Of a DNA stretch of 64,000 nucleotides, positions 24,519 to 36,715 are shown in pieces. The notes beneath the pieces were generated by a model. The model worked only from the letters and a program-made list of their open reading frames with translations, was not told the DNA's origin and did not search any database. This stretch comes from Lutraria lutraria (Eukaryota > Mollusca > Bivalvia > Venerida > Mactridae): assembly GCA_964023205.1 (NCBI GenBank), contig OZ026837.1, forward strand, positions 7,978,088 to 8,042,087, written 5' to 3'. The position numbers and the translations under genes are program-made. Within the stretch, counting starts at the first letter, position 1. Each line of letters opens with the position of its first letter.

Positions 24519-26135
24519 TCAAAAGTAAGCAGAGCATAGCAAATTCAACCTTGCTACTGACTTCTGTCCATGCCAACTACTTGTAAATAAAGTTGCATTC
24601 ATGTACCAACAGCGCCTAAGGAGAAAATAAAAAATTAGATTTGTCGTAACATCTTGACGCCAGGATATTCTAGAAATGTAATAACACCAAAAGTAACCAT
24701 ACCATACCAAATCTGCTTTCACCACAGATTTCCATTGATGTATATTACTTGTCTGTAATGGTCCCATGTCTGTACTATCTACAATTAAAGAGTAAATGAA
24801 AGATAAAAATTTGTCGTAAAGCCCCTGCGCAAGTAAATTTTCTCTCAAACTGCCATTTCTAAAATGTTAATAACTTCCAAGGTAAACGAAGCATGGCCAC
24901 GCCTTTTGTGTCCCTGATTTTCAGGGATGTCCATTACTAGCATGTGCAGTTTCAATGCTGAAGACCAAATAATGGTAGAGATATTGCAAATCAAAGATGT
25001 TCAGCAACTCTCTGAGATTTTCCTCGGACATGGTCATTTCTAGAATTTCAATAAAGTCAAAAGTAAGCAGAGCATAGCAAATTCAACCTTGCTACTGACT
25101 TCTGTTCATGCCAACTACTTGTAAATAAAGTTGCATTCATGTACCAACAGCGCTTAAGGAGAAAATAAGGAATTAGATTTGTTGTAAAATCTTGACGCCA
25201 GGATATTCTCGAAATGTAATAACACCAAAAGTAACCATACCATACCAAATCTGCATTCAGCACAGATTTCCATTGATGTATATTACTTGTCTGTAATGGT
25301 CCCATGTCTATACTATCTACATTTAAAGAGTAAATGAAAGATAAAAATTTGTCGTAAAGCACCCGCGCAAGTAAATTTTCTCTCAAACTGCCATTTCTAA
25401 AATGTTAATAACTACCAAGGTAAACAAAGCATGGCCACGCCTTTTGTGTCCCTGATTTTCAGGCATGTCCATTACTAGCATGTGCAGTTTCAATGCTAAA
25501 GACTAAATAATGGTAGAGATATTGCAAATCAAAGATGTTCAGCAACTCACTGAGATTTTCTTCGGACATGGTCATTTCTAGAATTTCAATAAAGTCAAAA
25601 GTAAGCAGAGCATAGCAAATTCAACCTTGCTACTGACTTCTGTTCATGCGAACTACTTGTAAAAAAGTTGCATTCATGTACCAACAGCGCTTAAGGAGAA
25701 AATAAAAAATTAGATTTGTCGTAAAATCTTGACGCCAGGATATTCTAGAAATGTAATAACACCAAAAGTAACCATACCATACCAAATCTGCTTTCACCAC
25801 AGATTTCCATTGATGTATATTACTTGTCTGTAATGGTCCCATGTCTGTACTATCTACAATTAAAGAGTAAATGAAATATAAAAATTTCTTGTAAAGCACC
25901 CGCGCAAGTAAATTTTCTCTCAAACTGCCATTTCTAAAATGTTAATAACTTCCAAGGTAAACGAAGCATGGCCACGCCTTTTGTGTCCCTGATTTTCAGG
26001 GATGTCCATTGCTATCATGTGCAGTTTAAATGCTGAAGACTAAATAATGGTAGAGATATTGCAGCGCTTAAGGAGATGTTCAGTAACTCACTGAGATTTT
26101 CCTCGGACATGGTCATTTCTAGAATTTCAATAAAG
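24519..26135. repeat. Recurrent triplet (monomer-3 type, P, Q), copy 3
   Basis: Anchors 24519, 25057 and 25595 lie 2,689 bp after copy 2 in the same order. Differences from copy 2 include GTTCATGCC in the P monomer (near 25,103) and TTTTCTTCGG at its tail (near 25,557). The Q monomer here is the only 541-bp spacing in the window, because it contains the replacement at 26,064-26,073. Confidence 0.8.
26064..26073. other. Unique 10-for-6-base templated replacement
   Basis: Everywhere else this spot reads GATATTGCAAATCAAAGATG. Here the six bases AATCAA are replaced by GCGCTTAAGG. With its flanks this gives CAGCGCTTAAGGAGA, a 15-base exact match to a site in subrepeat B, the nearest being about 162 bp to the right near 26,226. 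The net gain is 4 bp. I saw no other monomer with it. It reads as a short template switch with microhomology on both sides. Confidence 0.85.
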
Positions 26136-27210
26136 TCAAAAGTAAGCAGAGCATAGCAAATTCAACCTTGCTACTGACTTCTGTCCATGCGAACTACTTG
26201 TAAATAAAGTTGCATTCATGTACCAACAGCGCTTAAGGAGAAAATAAGGAATTAGATTTGTTGTAAAATCTTGACGCCAGGATATTCTCGAAATGTAATA
26301 ACACCAAAAGTAACCATACCATACCAAATCTGCATTCAGCACAGATTTCCATTGATGTATATTACTTGTCTGTAATGGTCCCATGTCTATACTATCTACA
26401 TTTAAAGAGTAAATGAAAGATAAAAATTTGTCGTAAAGCACCCGCGCAAGTAAATTTTCTCTCAAACTGCCATTTCTAAAATGTTAATAACTACCAAGGT
26501 AAACGAAGCATGGCCACGCCTTTTGTGTCCCTGATTTTCAGGCATGTCCATTACTAGCATGTGCAGTTTCAATGCTAAAGACTAAATAATGGTAGAGATA
26601 TTGCAAATCAAAGATGTTCAGCAACTCACTGAGATTTTCTTCGGACATGGTCATTTCTAGAATTTCAATAAAGTCAAAAGTAAGCAGAGCATAGCAAATT
26701 CAACCTTGCTACTGACTTCTGTTCATGCGAACTACTTGTAAAAAAGTTGCATTCATGTACCAACAGCGCTTAAGGAGAAAATAAAAAATTAGATTTGTCG
26801 TAAAATCTTGACGCCAGGATATTCTAGAAATGTAATAACACCAAAAGTAACCATACCATACCAAATCTGCTTTCACCATAGATTTTCATTGATGTATATT
26901 ACTTGTCTGTAATGGTCCCATGTCTGTACTATCTACAATTAAAGAGTAAATGAAATATAAAAATTTCTTGTAAAGCACCCGCGCAAGTAAATTTTCTCTC
27001 AAACTGCCATTTCTAAAATGTTAATAACTTCCAAGGTAAACGAAGCATGGCCACGCCTTTTGTGTCCCTGATTTTCAGGGATGTCCATTGCTATCATGTG
27101 CAGTTTAAATGCTGAAGACTAAATAATGGTAGAGATATTGCAAATCAAAGATGTTCAGTAACTCACTGAGATTTTCCTCGGACATGGTCATTTCTAGAAT
27201 TTCAATAAAG
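26136..27210. repeat. Second consecutive P-Q dimer
   Basis: Anchors 26136 (P) and 26674 (Q) repeat the P-Q pair at 25057-26135 with an offset of 1,079 bp. Both pairs share TTTTCTTCGG (ending near 25,565 and 26,644) and CAGTAACTCAC, and I saw TTTTCTTCGG nowhere else. The P head differs (CATGCGAAC), so this copy is itself a hybrid. The Q copy has private CACCATAGATTTTCATTG near 26,875. Confidence 0.75.
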
Positions 27211-28824
27211 TCAAAAGTAAGCAGAGCATAGCAAATTCAACCTTGCTACTGACTTCTGTCTATGCGAACTACTTGTAAATAAAGTTGCATTCATGTACCA
27301 ACAGCGCTTAAGGAGAAAATAAAAAATTAGATTTGTCGTAAAATCTTGACGCCAGGATATTCTAGAAATGAAAAAACACCAAAAGTAACCATACTATTCA
27401 AAATCTGCATTCACCACAGATTTCCATTGATGTATATTACTTGTCTGTGATGGTCCCATGTCTGTACTATCTACAATTAAAGAGTAAATGAAAGATAAAA
27501 ATTTGTCGAAAAGCACCCGCACAAGTAAATTTTCTCTCAAACTGCCATTTCTAAAATGCTAATAACTTCCAAGGTAAACGAAGCATGGCCACGCCTTTTA
27601 GGGCCCAGATTTTCAGGGATGTCCATTGCTATCATGTGCAGTTTAAATGCTGAAGACTAAATAATGGTAGAGATATTGCAAATCAAAGATGTTCAGCAAC
27701 TCACTGAGATTTTCCTCGGACATGGTCATTTCTAGAATTTCAATAAAGTCAAAAGTAAGCAGAGCATAGCAAATTCAACCTTGCTACTGACTTCTGTCCA
27801 TGCCAACTACTTGTAAATAAAGTTGCATTCATGTACCAACAGCGCTTAAGGAGAAAATAAAAAATTAGATTTGTCGTAAAATCTTGACGCCAGGATATTC
27901 TAGAAATGTAATAACACCAAAAGTAACCATACTATACCAAATCTGCATTCACCACAGATTTCCATTGATGTATATTACTTGTCTGTGATGGTCCCATGTC
28001 TGTACTATCTACAATTAAAGAGTAAATGAAAGATAAAAATTTGTCGAAAAGCACCCGCACAAGTAAATTTTCTCTCAAACTGCCATTTCTAAAATGCTAA
28101 TAACTTCCAAGGTAAACGAAGCATGGCCACGCCTTTTAGGGCCCAGATTTTCAGGGATGTCCATTGCTATCATGTGCAGTTTAAATGCTGAAGACTAAAT
28201 AATGGTAGAGATATTGCAAATCAAAGATGTTCAGCAACTCACTGAGATTTTCCTCGGACATGGTCATTTCTAGAATTTCAATAAAGTCAAAAGTAAGCAG
28301 AGCATAGCAAATTCAACCTTGCTACTGACTTCTGTCCATGCCAACTACTTGTAAATAAAGTTGCATTCATGTACCAACAGCGCTTAAGGAGAAAATAAAA
28401 AATTAGATTTGTCGTAAAATCTTGACGCCAGGATATTCTAGAAATGTAATAACACCAAAAGTAACCATACTATACCAAATCTGCATTCACCACAGATTTC
28501 CATTGATGTATATTACTTGTCTGTAATGGTCCCATGTCTGTACTATCTACAATTAAAGAGTAAATGAAAGATAAAAATTTGTCGTAAAGCACCCGCACAA
28601 GTAAATTTTCTCTCAAACTGCCATTTCTAAAATGTTAATAACTTCCAAGGTAAACAAAGCATGGCCACGCCTTTTGTGTCCCTGATTTTAAGGCATGTCC
28701 ATTACTATCATGTGCAGTTTAAATGCTGAAGACTAAATAATGGTAGAGATATTGCAAATCAAAGATGTTCAGCAACTCTCTGAGATTTTCCTCGGACATG
28801 GTCATTTCTGGAATTTCAATAAAG
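27211..28824. repeat. Transitional monomers 51-53
   Basis: Anchors 27211, 27749 and 28287. Monomers 51 and 52 share CTGTGATGG, otherwise seen only in monomer 44 (near 23,679), together with GTCGAAAAGC and AATGCTAATAAC. Monomer 51 has GAAATGAAAAAACACC, while monomer 52 has the usual TAATAAC head and then switches to the same tail, so it is a hybrid. Monomer 53 has the TTAAGGCATG tail that leads into the next block. Confidence 0.7.
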
Positions 28825-31800
28825 TCCAAAGTAAGCAGAGCATAGCAAATTCAACCTTGCTACTGACTTCTGTCCATGCCAACTACTTGTAAATAAAGTT
28901 GCATTCATGTACCAACAGCGCTTAAGGAGAAAATAAAAAATTAGATTTGTCGTAAAATCTTGACGCCAGGATATTCTAGAAATGTAATAACACCAAAAGT
29001 AACCATACCATACCAAATCTGCTTTCACCACAGATTTCCATTGATGTATATTACTTGTCTGTAATGGTCCCATGTCTGTACTATCTACAATTAAAGAGTA
29101 AATGAAAGATAAAAATTTGTTGTAAAGCACCCGCGCAAGTAAATTTTCTCTCAAACTGCCATTTCTAAAATGTTAATAACTTCCAAGGTAAACGAAGCAT
29201 GGCCACGCCTTTTGTGTCCCTGATTTTCAGGCATGTCCATTACTAGCATGTGCAGTTTCAATGCTAAAGACTAAATAATGGTAGAGATATTGCAAATCAA
29301 AGATGTTCAGCAACTCACTGAGATTTTCCTCGGACATGGTCATTTCTAGAATTTCAATAAAGTCAAAAGTAAGCAGAGCATAGCAAATTCAACCTTGTTA
29401 CTGACTTCTGTCCATGCCAACTACTTGTAAATAAAGTTGCATTCATGTACCAACAGCGCTTAAGGAGAAAATAAAAAATTAGATTTGTCGTAAAATCTTG
29501 ACGCCAGGATATTCTAGAAATATAATAACACCAAAAGTAACCATACTATACCAAATCTGCATTCACCACAGATTTCCATTGATGTATATTACTTGTCTGT
29601 AATGGTCCCATGTCTGTACTATCTACAATTAAAGAGTAAATGAAAGATAAAAATTTGTCGTAAAGCACCCGCACAAGTAAATTTTCTCTCAAACTGCCAT
29701 TTCTAAAATGTTTATAACTTCCAAGGTAAACAAAGCATGGCCACGCCTTTTAGGGCCCAGATTTTCAGGGATGTCCATTGCTATCATGTGCAGTTTAAAT
29801 GCTGAAGACTAAATAATTGTAGAGATATTGCAAATCAAAGATGTTCAGCAACTCTCTGAGATTTTCCTCGGACATGGTCATTTCTGGAATTTCAATAAAG
29901 TCCAAAGTAAGCAGAGCATAGCAAATTCAACCTTGCTACTGACTTCTGTCCATGCCAACTACTTGTAAATAAAGTTGCATTCATGTACCAACAGCGCTTA
30001 AGGAGAAAATAAAAAATTAGATTTGTCGTAAAATCTTGACGCCAGGATATTCTAGAAATGTAATAACACCAAAAGTAACCATACCATACCAAATCTGCTT
30101 TCACCACAGATTTCCATTGATGTATATTACTTGTCTGTAATGGTCCCATGTCTGTACTATCTACAATTAAAGAGTAAATGAAAGATAAAAATTTGTTGTA
30201 AAGCTCCCGCGCAAGTAAATTTTCTCTCAAACTGCCATTTCTAAAATGTTAATAACTTCCAAGGTAAACGAAGCATGACCACGCCTTTTGTATCCCTGAT
30301 TTTCAGGGATATCCATTACTAGCATGTGCAGTTTCAATGCTGAAGACCAAATAATGGTAGAGAAATTGCAAATCAAAGATGTTCAGCAACTCTCTGAGAT
30401 TTTCCTCGGACATGGTCATTTCTAGAATTTCAATAAAGTCAAAAGTAAGCAGAGCATAGCAAATTCAACCTTGCTACTGACTTCTGTCCATGCGAACTAC
30501 TTGTAAATAAAGTTGCATTCATGTACCAACAGCGCTTAAGGAGAAAATAAAAAATTAGATTTGTCGTAAAATCTTGACGCCAGGATATTCTAGAAATGTA
30601 ATAACACCAAAAGTAACCATACTATACCAAATCTGCATTCACCACAGATTTCCATTGATGTATATTACTTGTCTGTAATGGTCCCATGTCTGTACTATCT
30701 ACAATTAAAGAGTAAATGGAAGATAAAAATTTGTCGTAAAGCACCCGCACAAGTAAATTTTCTCTCAAACTGCCATTTCTAAAATGTTAATAACTTCCAA
30801 GGTAAACGAAGCATGGCCACGCCTTTTAGGGCCCAGATTTTCAGGGATGTCCATTGCTATCATGTGCAGTTTAAATGCTGAAGACTAAATAATGGTAGAG
30901 ATATTGCAAATCAAAGATGTTCAGCAACTCTCTGAGATTTTCCTCGGACATGGTCATTTCTAGAATTTCAATAAAGTCAAAAGTAAGCAGAGCATAGCAA
31001 ATTCAACCTTGCTACTGACTTCTGTCTATGCCAACTACTTGTAAATAAAGTTGCATTCATGTACCAACAGCGCTTAAGGAGAAAATAAGAAATTAGATTT
31101 GTTGTAAAATCTTGACGCCAGGATATTCTCGAAATGTAATAACACCAAAAGTAACCATACCATACCAAATCTGCATTCAGCACATATTTCCATTGATGTA
31201 TATTACTTGTCTGTAATGGTCCCATGTCTATACTATCTACATTTAAAGAGTAAATGAAAGATAAAAATTTGTCGTAAAGCACCCGCGCAAGTAAATTTTC
31301 TCTCAAACTGCCATTTCTAAAATGTTAATAACTACCAAGGTAAACGAAGCATGGCCACGCCTTTTGTGTCCCTGATTTTCAGGCATGTCCATTACTAGCA
31401 TGTGCAGTTTCAATGCTAAAGACTAAATAATGGTAGAGATATTGCAAATCAAAGATGTTCAGCAACTCACTGAGATTTTCCTCGGACATGGTCATTTCTA
31501 GAATTTCAATAAAGTCAAAAGTAAGCAGAGCATAGCAAATTCAACCTTGCTACTGACTTCTGTTCATGCGAACTACTTGTAAAAAAAGTTGCATTCATGT
31601 ACCAACAGCGCTTAAGGAGAAAATAAAAAATTAGATTTGTCGTAAAATCTTGACGCCAGGATATTCTAGAAATGTAATAACACCAAAAGTAACCATACCA
31701 TACCAAATCTGCTTTCACCACAGATTTCCATTGATGTATATTACTTGTCTGTAATGGTCCCATGTCTGTACTATCTACAATTAAAGAGTAAATGAAATAT

Positions 31801-34800
31801 AAAAAATTGTTGTAAAGCACCCGCGCAAGTAAATTTTCTCTCAAACTGCCATTTCTAAAATGTTAATAACTTCCAAGGTAAACGAAGCATGGCCACGCCT
31901 TTTGTGTCCCTGATTTTCAGGGATGTCCATTGCTATCATGTGCAGTTTAAATGCTGAAGACTAAATAATGGTAGAGATATTGCAAATCAAAGATGTTCAG
32001 CAACTCACTGAGATTTTCCTCGGACATGGTCATTTCTAGAATTTCAATAAAGTCAAAAGTAAGCAGAGCATAGCAAATTCAACCTTGCTACTGACTTCTG
32101 TCCATGCCAACTACTTGTAAATAAAGTTGCATTCATGTACCAACAGCGCTTAAGGAGAAAATAAAAAATTAGATTTGTCGTAAAATCTTGACGCCAGGAT
32201 ATTCTAGAAATGTAAAAACACCAAAAGTAACCATACTATACCAAATCTGCATTCACCACAGATTTCCATTGATGTATATTACTTGTCTGTAATGGTCCCA
32301 TGTCTGTACTATCTACAATTAAAGAGTAAATGAAAGATAAAAATTTGTCGTAAAGCACCCGCGCAAGTAAATTTTCTCTCAAACTACCATTTCTAAAATG
32401 TTAATAACTTCCAAGGTAAACGAAGCATGGCCACGCCTTTTGTGTCCCTGATTTTCAGGGATGTCCATTACTAGCATGTGCAGTTTCAATGCTGAAGACC
32501 AAATAATGGTAGAGATATTGCAAATCAAAGATGTTCAGCAACTCTCTGAGATTTTCCTCGGACATGGTCATTTCTAGAATTTCAATAAAGTCAAAAGTAA
32601 GCAGAGCATAGCAAATTCAACCTTGCTACTGACTTCTGTCTATGCCAACTACTTGTAAATAAAGTTGCATTCATGTACCAACAGCGCTTAAGGAGAAAAT
32701 AAGAAATTAGATTTGTTGTAAAATCTTGACGCCAGGATATTCTCGAAATGTAATAACACCAAAAGTAACCATACCATACCAAATCTGCATTCAGCACAGA
32801 TTTCCATTGATGTATATTACTTGTCTGTAATGGTCCCATGTCTATACTATCTACATTTAAAGAGTAAATGAAAGATAAAAATTTGTCGTAAAGCACCCGC
32901 GCAAGTAAATTTTCTCTCAAACTGCCATTTCTAAAATGTTAATAACTACCAAGGTAAACAAAGCATGGCCACGCCTTTTGTGTCTTTGATTTTCAGGCAT
33001 GTCCATTACTAGCATGTGCAGTTTCAATGCTAAAGACTAAATAATGGTAGAGATATTGCAAATCAAAGATGTTCAGCAACTCACTGAGATTTTCCTCGGA
33101 CATGGTCATTTCTAGAATTTCAATAAAGTCAAAAGTAAGCAGAGCATAGCAAATTCAACCTTGCTACTGACTTCTGTTCATGCGAACTACTTGTAAAAAA
33201 GTTGCATTCATGTACCAACAGCGCTTAAGGAGAAAATAAAAAATTAGATTTGTCGTAAAATCTTGACGCCAGGATATTCTAGAAATGTAATAACACCAAA
33301 AGTAACCATACCATACCAAATCTGCTTTCACCACAGATTTCCATTGATGTATATTACTTGTCTGTAATGGTCCCATGTCTGTACTATCTACAATTAAAGA
33401 GTAAATGAAATATAAAAATTTCTTGTAAAGCACCCGCGCAAGTAAATTTTCTCTCAAACTGCCATTTCTAAAATGTTAATAACTTCCAAGGTAAACGAAG
33501 CATGGCCACGCCTTTTGTGTCCCTGATTTTCAGGGATGTCCATTGCTATCATGTGCAGTTTAAATGCTGAAGACTAAATAATGGTAGAGATATTGCAAAT
33601 CAAAGATGTTCAGTAACTCACTGAGATTTTCCTCGGACATGGTCATTTCTAGAATTTCAATAAAGTCAAAAGTAAGCAGAGCATAGCAAATTCAACCTTG
33701 CTACTGACTTCTGTCCATGCCAACTACTTGTAAATAAAGTTGCATTCATGTACCAACAGCGCTTAAGGAGAAAATAAAAAATTAGATTTGTCGTAAAATC
33801 TTGACGCCAGGATATTCTAGAAATGAAAAAACACCAAAAGTAACCATACTATTCAAAATCTGCATTCACCACAGATTTCCATTGATGTATATTACTTGTC
33901 TGTAATGGTCCCATGTCTGTACTATCTACAATTAAAGAGTAAATGAAAGATAAAAATTTGTCGAAAAGCACCCGCACAAGTAAATTTTCTCTCAAACTGC
34001 CATTTCTAAAATGCTAATAACTTCCAAGGTAAACGAAGCATGGCCACGCCTTTTAGGGCCCAGATTTTCAGGGATGTCCATTGCTATCATGTGCAGTTTA
34101 AATGCTGAAGACTAAATAATGGTAGAGATATTGCAAATCAAAGATGTTCAGCAACTCACTGAGATTTTCCTCGGACATGGTCATTTCTAGAATTTCAATA
34201 AAGTCAAAAGTAAGCAGAGCATAGCAAATTCAACCTTGCTACTGACTTCTGTCCATGCGAACTACTTGTAAATAAAGTTGCATTCATGTACCAACAGCGC
34301 TTAAGGAGAAAATAAAAAATTAGATTTGTCGTAAAATCTTGACGCCAGGATATTCTAGAAATGTAATAACACCAAAAGTAACCATACTATACCAAATCTG
34401 CATTCACCACAGATTTCCATTGATGTATATTACTTGTCTGTAATGGTCCCATGTCTGTACTATCTACAATTAAAGAGTAAATGAAAGATAAAAATTTGTC
34501 GTAAAGCACCCGCACAAGTAAATTTTCTCTCAAACTGCCATTTCTAAAATGTTAATAACTTCCAAGGTAAACAAAGCATGGCCACGCCTTTTGTGTCCCT
34601 GATTTTAAGGCATGTCCATTACTATCATGTGCAGTTTAAATGCTGAAGACTAAATAATGGTAGAGATATTGCAAATCAAAGATGTTCAGCAACTCTCTGA
34701 GATTTTCCTCGGACATGGTCATTTCTGGAATTTCAATAAAGTCCAAAGTAACCAGAGCATAGCAAATTCAACCTTGCTACTGACTTCTGTCCATGCCAAC

Positions 34801-35090
34801 TACTTGTAAATAAAGTTGCATTCATGTACCAACAGCGCTTAAGGAGAAAATAAAAAATTAGATTTGTCGTAAAATCTTGACGCCAGGATATTCTAGAAAT
34901 GTAATAACACCAAAAGTAACCATACCATACCAAATCTGCTTTCACCACAGATTTCCATTGATGTATATTACTTGTCTGTAATGGTCCCATGTCTGTACTA
35001 TCTACAATTAAAGAGTAAATGAAAGATAAAAATTTGTTGTAAAGCACCCGCGCAAGTAAATTTTCTCTCAAACTGCCATTTCTAAAATGT
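28825..35090. repeat. Long-distance copy of the left-end and copy-1 block
   Basis: Anchors 29901, 30439, 30977, 31515, 32053, 32591, 33129, 33666, 34204 and 34742 match monomers 1, 2, 4, 5, 6, 7, 8, 9, 10 and 11 in order. The offset is 29,587 bp for the first two and 29,049 bp afterwards, so exactly one monomer (monomer 3, 1390) is missing. The missing-monomer junction lies in the tail of monomer 57, between AATAATGGTAG and CAACTCTCTGAG (about 30,895-30,930). Small differences include TTTTGTATCCCTG near 30,287 and GTGTCTTTGA near 32,982. Confidence 0.8.
30264..31874. repeat. Nine-monomer (4,841-bp offset) repeat, copy 1
   Basis: Tail of monomer 56 through most of monomer 59. It recurs 4,841 bp downstream with the same CATGACCACGCC, TTTTGTATCCCTG, GAGAAATTG and TATAAAAAATTG variants. 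TATAAAAAATTG near 31,800 replaces the usual TATAAAAATTTG. Confidence 0.75.
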
Positions 35091-35104
35091 TAATAACTTC
35101 CAAG

Positions 35105-36715
35105 GTAAACGAAGCATGACCACGCCTTTTGTATCCCTGATTTTCAGGGATATCCATTACTAGCATGTGCAGTTTCAATGCTGAAGACCAAATAATGGTA
35201 GAGAAATTGCAAATCAAAGATGTTCAGCAACTCTCTGAGATTTTCCTCGGACATGGTCATTTCTAGAATTTCAATAAAGTCAAAAGTAAGCAGAGCATAG
35301 CAAATTCAACCTTGCTACTGACTTCTGTCCATGCGAACTACTTGTAAATAAAGTTGCATTCATGTACCAACAGCGCTTAAGGAGAAAATAAAAAATTAGA
35401 TTTGTCGTAAAATCTTGACGCCAGGATATTCTAGAAATGTAATAACACCAAAAGTAACCATACTATACCAAATCTGCATTCACCACAGATTTCCATTGAT
35501 GTATATTACTTGTCTGTAATGGTCCCATGTCTGTACTATCTACAATTAAAGAGTAAATGGAAGATAAAAATTTGTCGTAAAGCACCCGCACAAGTAAATT
35601 TTCTCTCAAACTGCCATTTCTAAAATGTTAATAACTTCCAAGGTAAACGAAGCATGGCCACGCCTTTTAGGGCCCAGATTTTCAGGGATGTCCATTGCTA
35701 TCATGTGCAGTTTAAATGCTGAAGACTAAATAATGGTAGAGATATTGCAAATCAAAGATGTTCAGCAACTCTCTGAGATTTTCCTCGGACATGGTCATTT
35801 CTAGAATTTCAATAAAGTCAAAAGTAAGCAGAGCATAGCAAATTCAACCTTGCTACTGACTTCTGTCTATGCCAACTACTTGTAAATAAAGTTGCATTCA
35901 TGTACCAACAGCGCTTAAGGAGAAAATAAGAAATTAGATTTGTTGTAAAATCTTGACGCCAGGATATTCTCGAAATGTAATAACACCAAAAGTAACCATA
36001 CCATACCAAATCTGCATTCAGCACATATTTCCATTGATGTATATTACTTGTCTGTAATGGTCCCATGTCTATACTATCTACATTTAAAGAGTAAATGAAA
36101 GATAAAAATTTGTCGTAAAGCACCCGCGCAAGTAAATTTTCTCTCAAACTGCCATTTCTAAAATGTTAATAACTACCAAGGTAAACGAAGCATGGCCACG
36201 CCTTTTGTGTCCCTGATTTTCAGGCATGTCCATTACTAGCATGTGCAGTTTCAATGCTAAAGACTAAATAATGGTAGAGATATTGCAAATCAAAGATGTT
36301 CAGCAACTCACTGAGATTTTCCTCGGACATGGTCATTTCTAGAATTTCAATAAAGTCAAAAGTAAGCAGAGCATAGCAAATTCAACCTTGCTACTGACTT
36401 CTGTTCATGCGAACTACTTGTAAAAAAAGTTGCATTCATGTACCAACAGCGCTTAAGGAGAAAATAAAAAATTAGATTTGTCGTAAAATCTTGACGCCAG
36501 GATATTCTAGAAATGTAATAACACCAAAAGTAACCATACCATACCAAATCTGCTTTCACCACAGATTTCCATTGATGTATATTACTTGTCTGTAATGGTC
36601 CCATGTCTGTACTATCTACAATTAAAGAGTAAATGAAATATAAAAAATTGTTGTAAAGCACCCGCGCAAGTAAATTTTCTCTCAAACTGCCATTTCTAAA
36701 ATGTTAATAACTTCC
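35105..36715. repeat. Nine-monomer (4,841-bp offset) repeat, copy 2
   Basis: Tail of monomer 65 (anchor 34742) through monomers 66, 67 and most of 68 (35280, 35818, 36356). It shares TTTTGTATCCCTG (near 35,128) and TATAAAAAATTG (near 36,641) with copy 1. It ends in the tail of monomer 68, which switches to ACAAAGCATGACC with AGGGCCC, AATAATAGTAG and TCATATCTGG. Confidence 0.75.
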
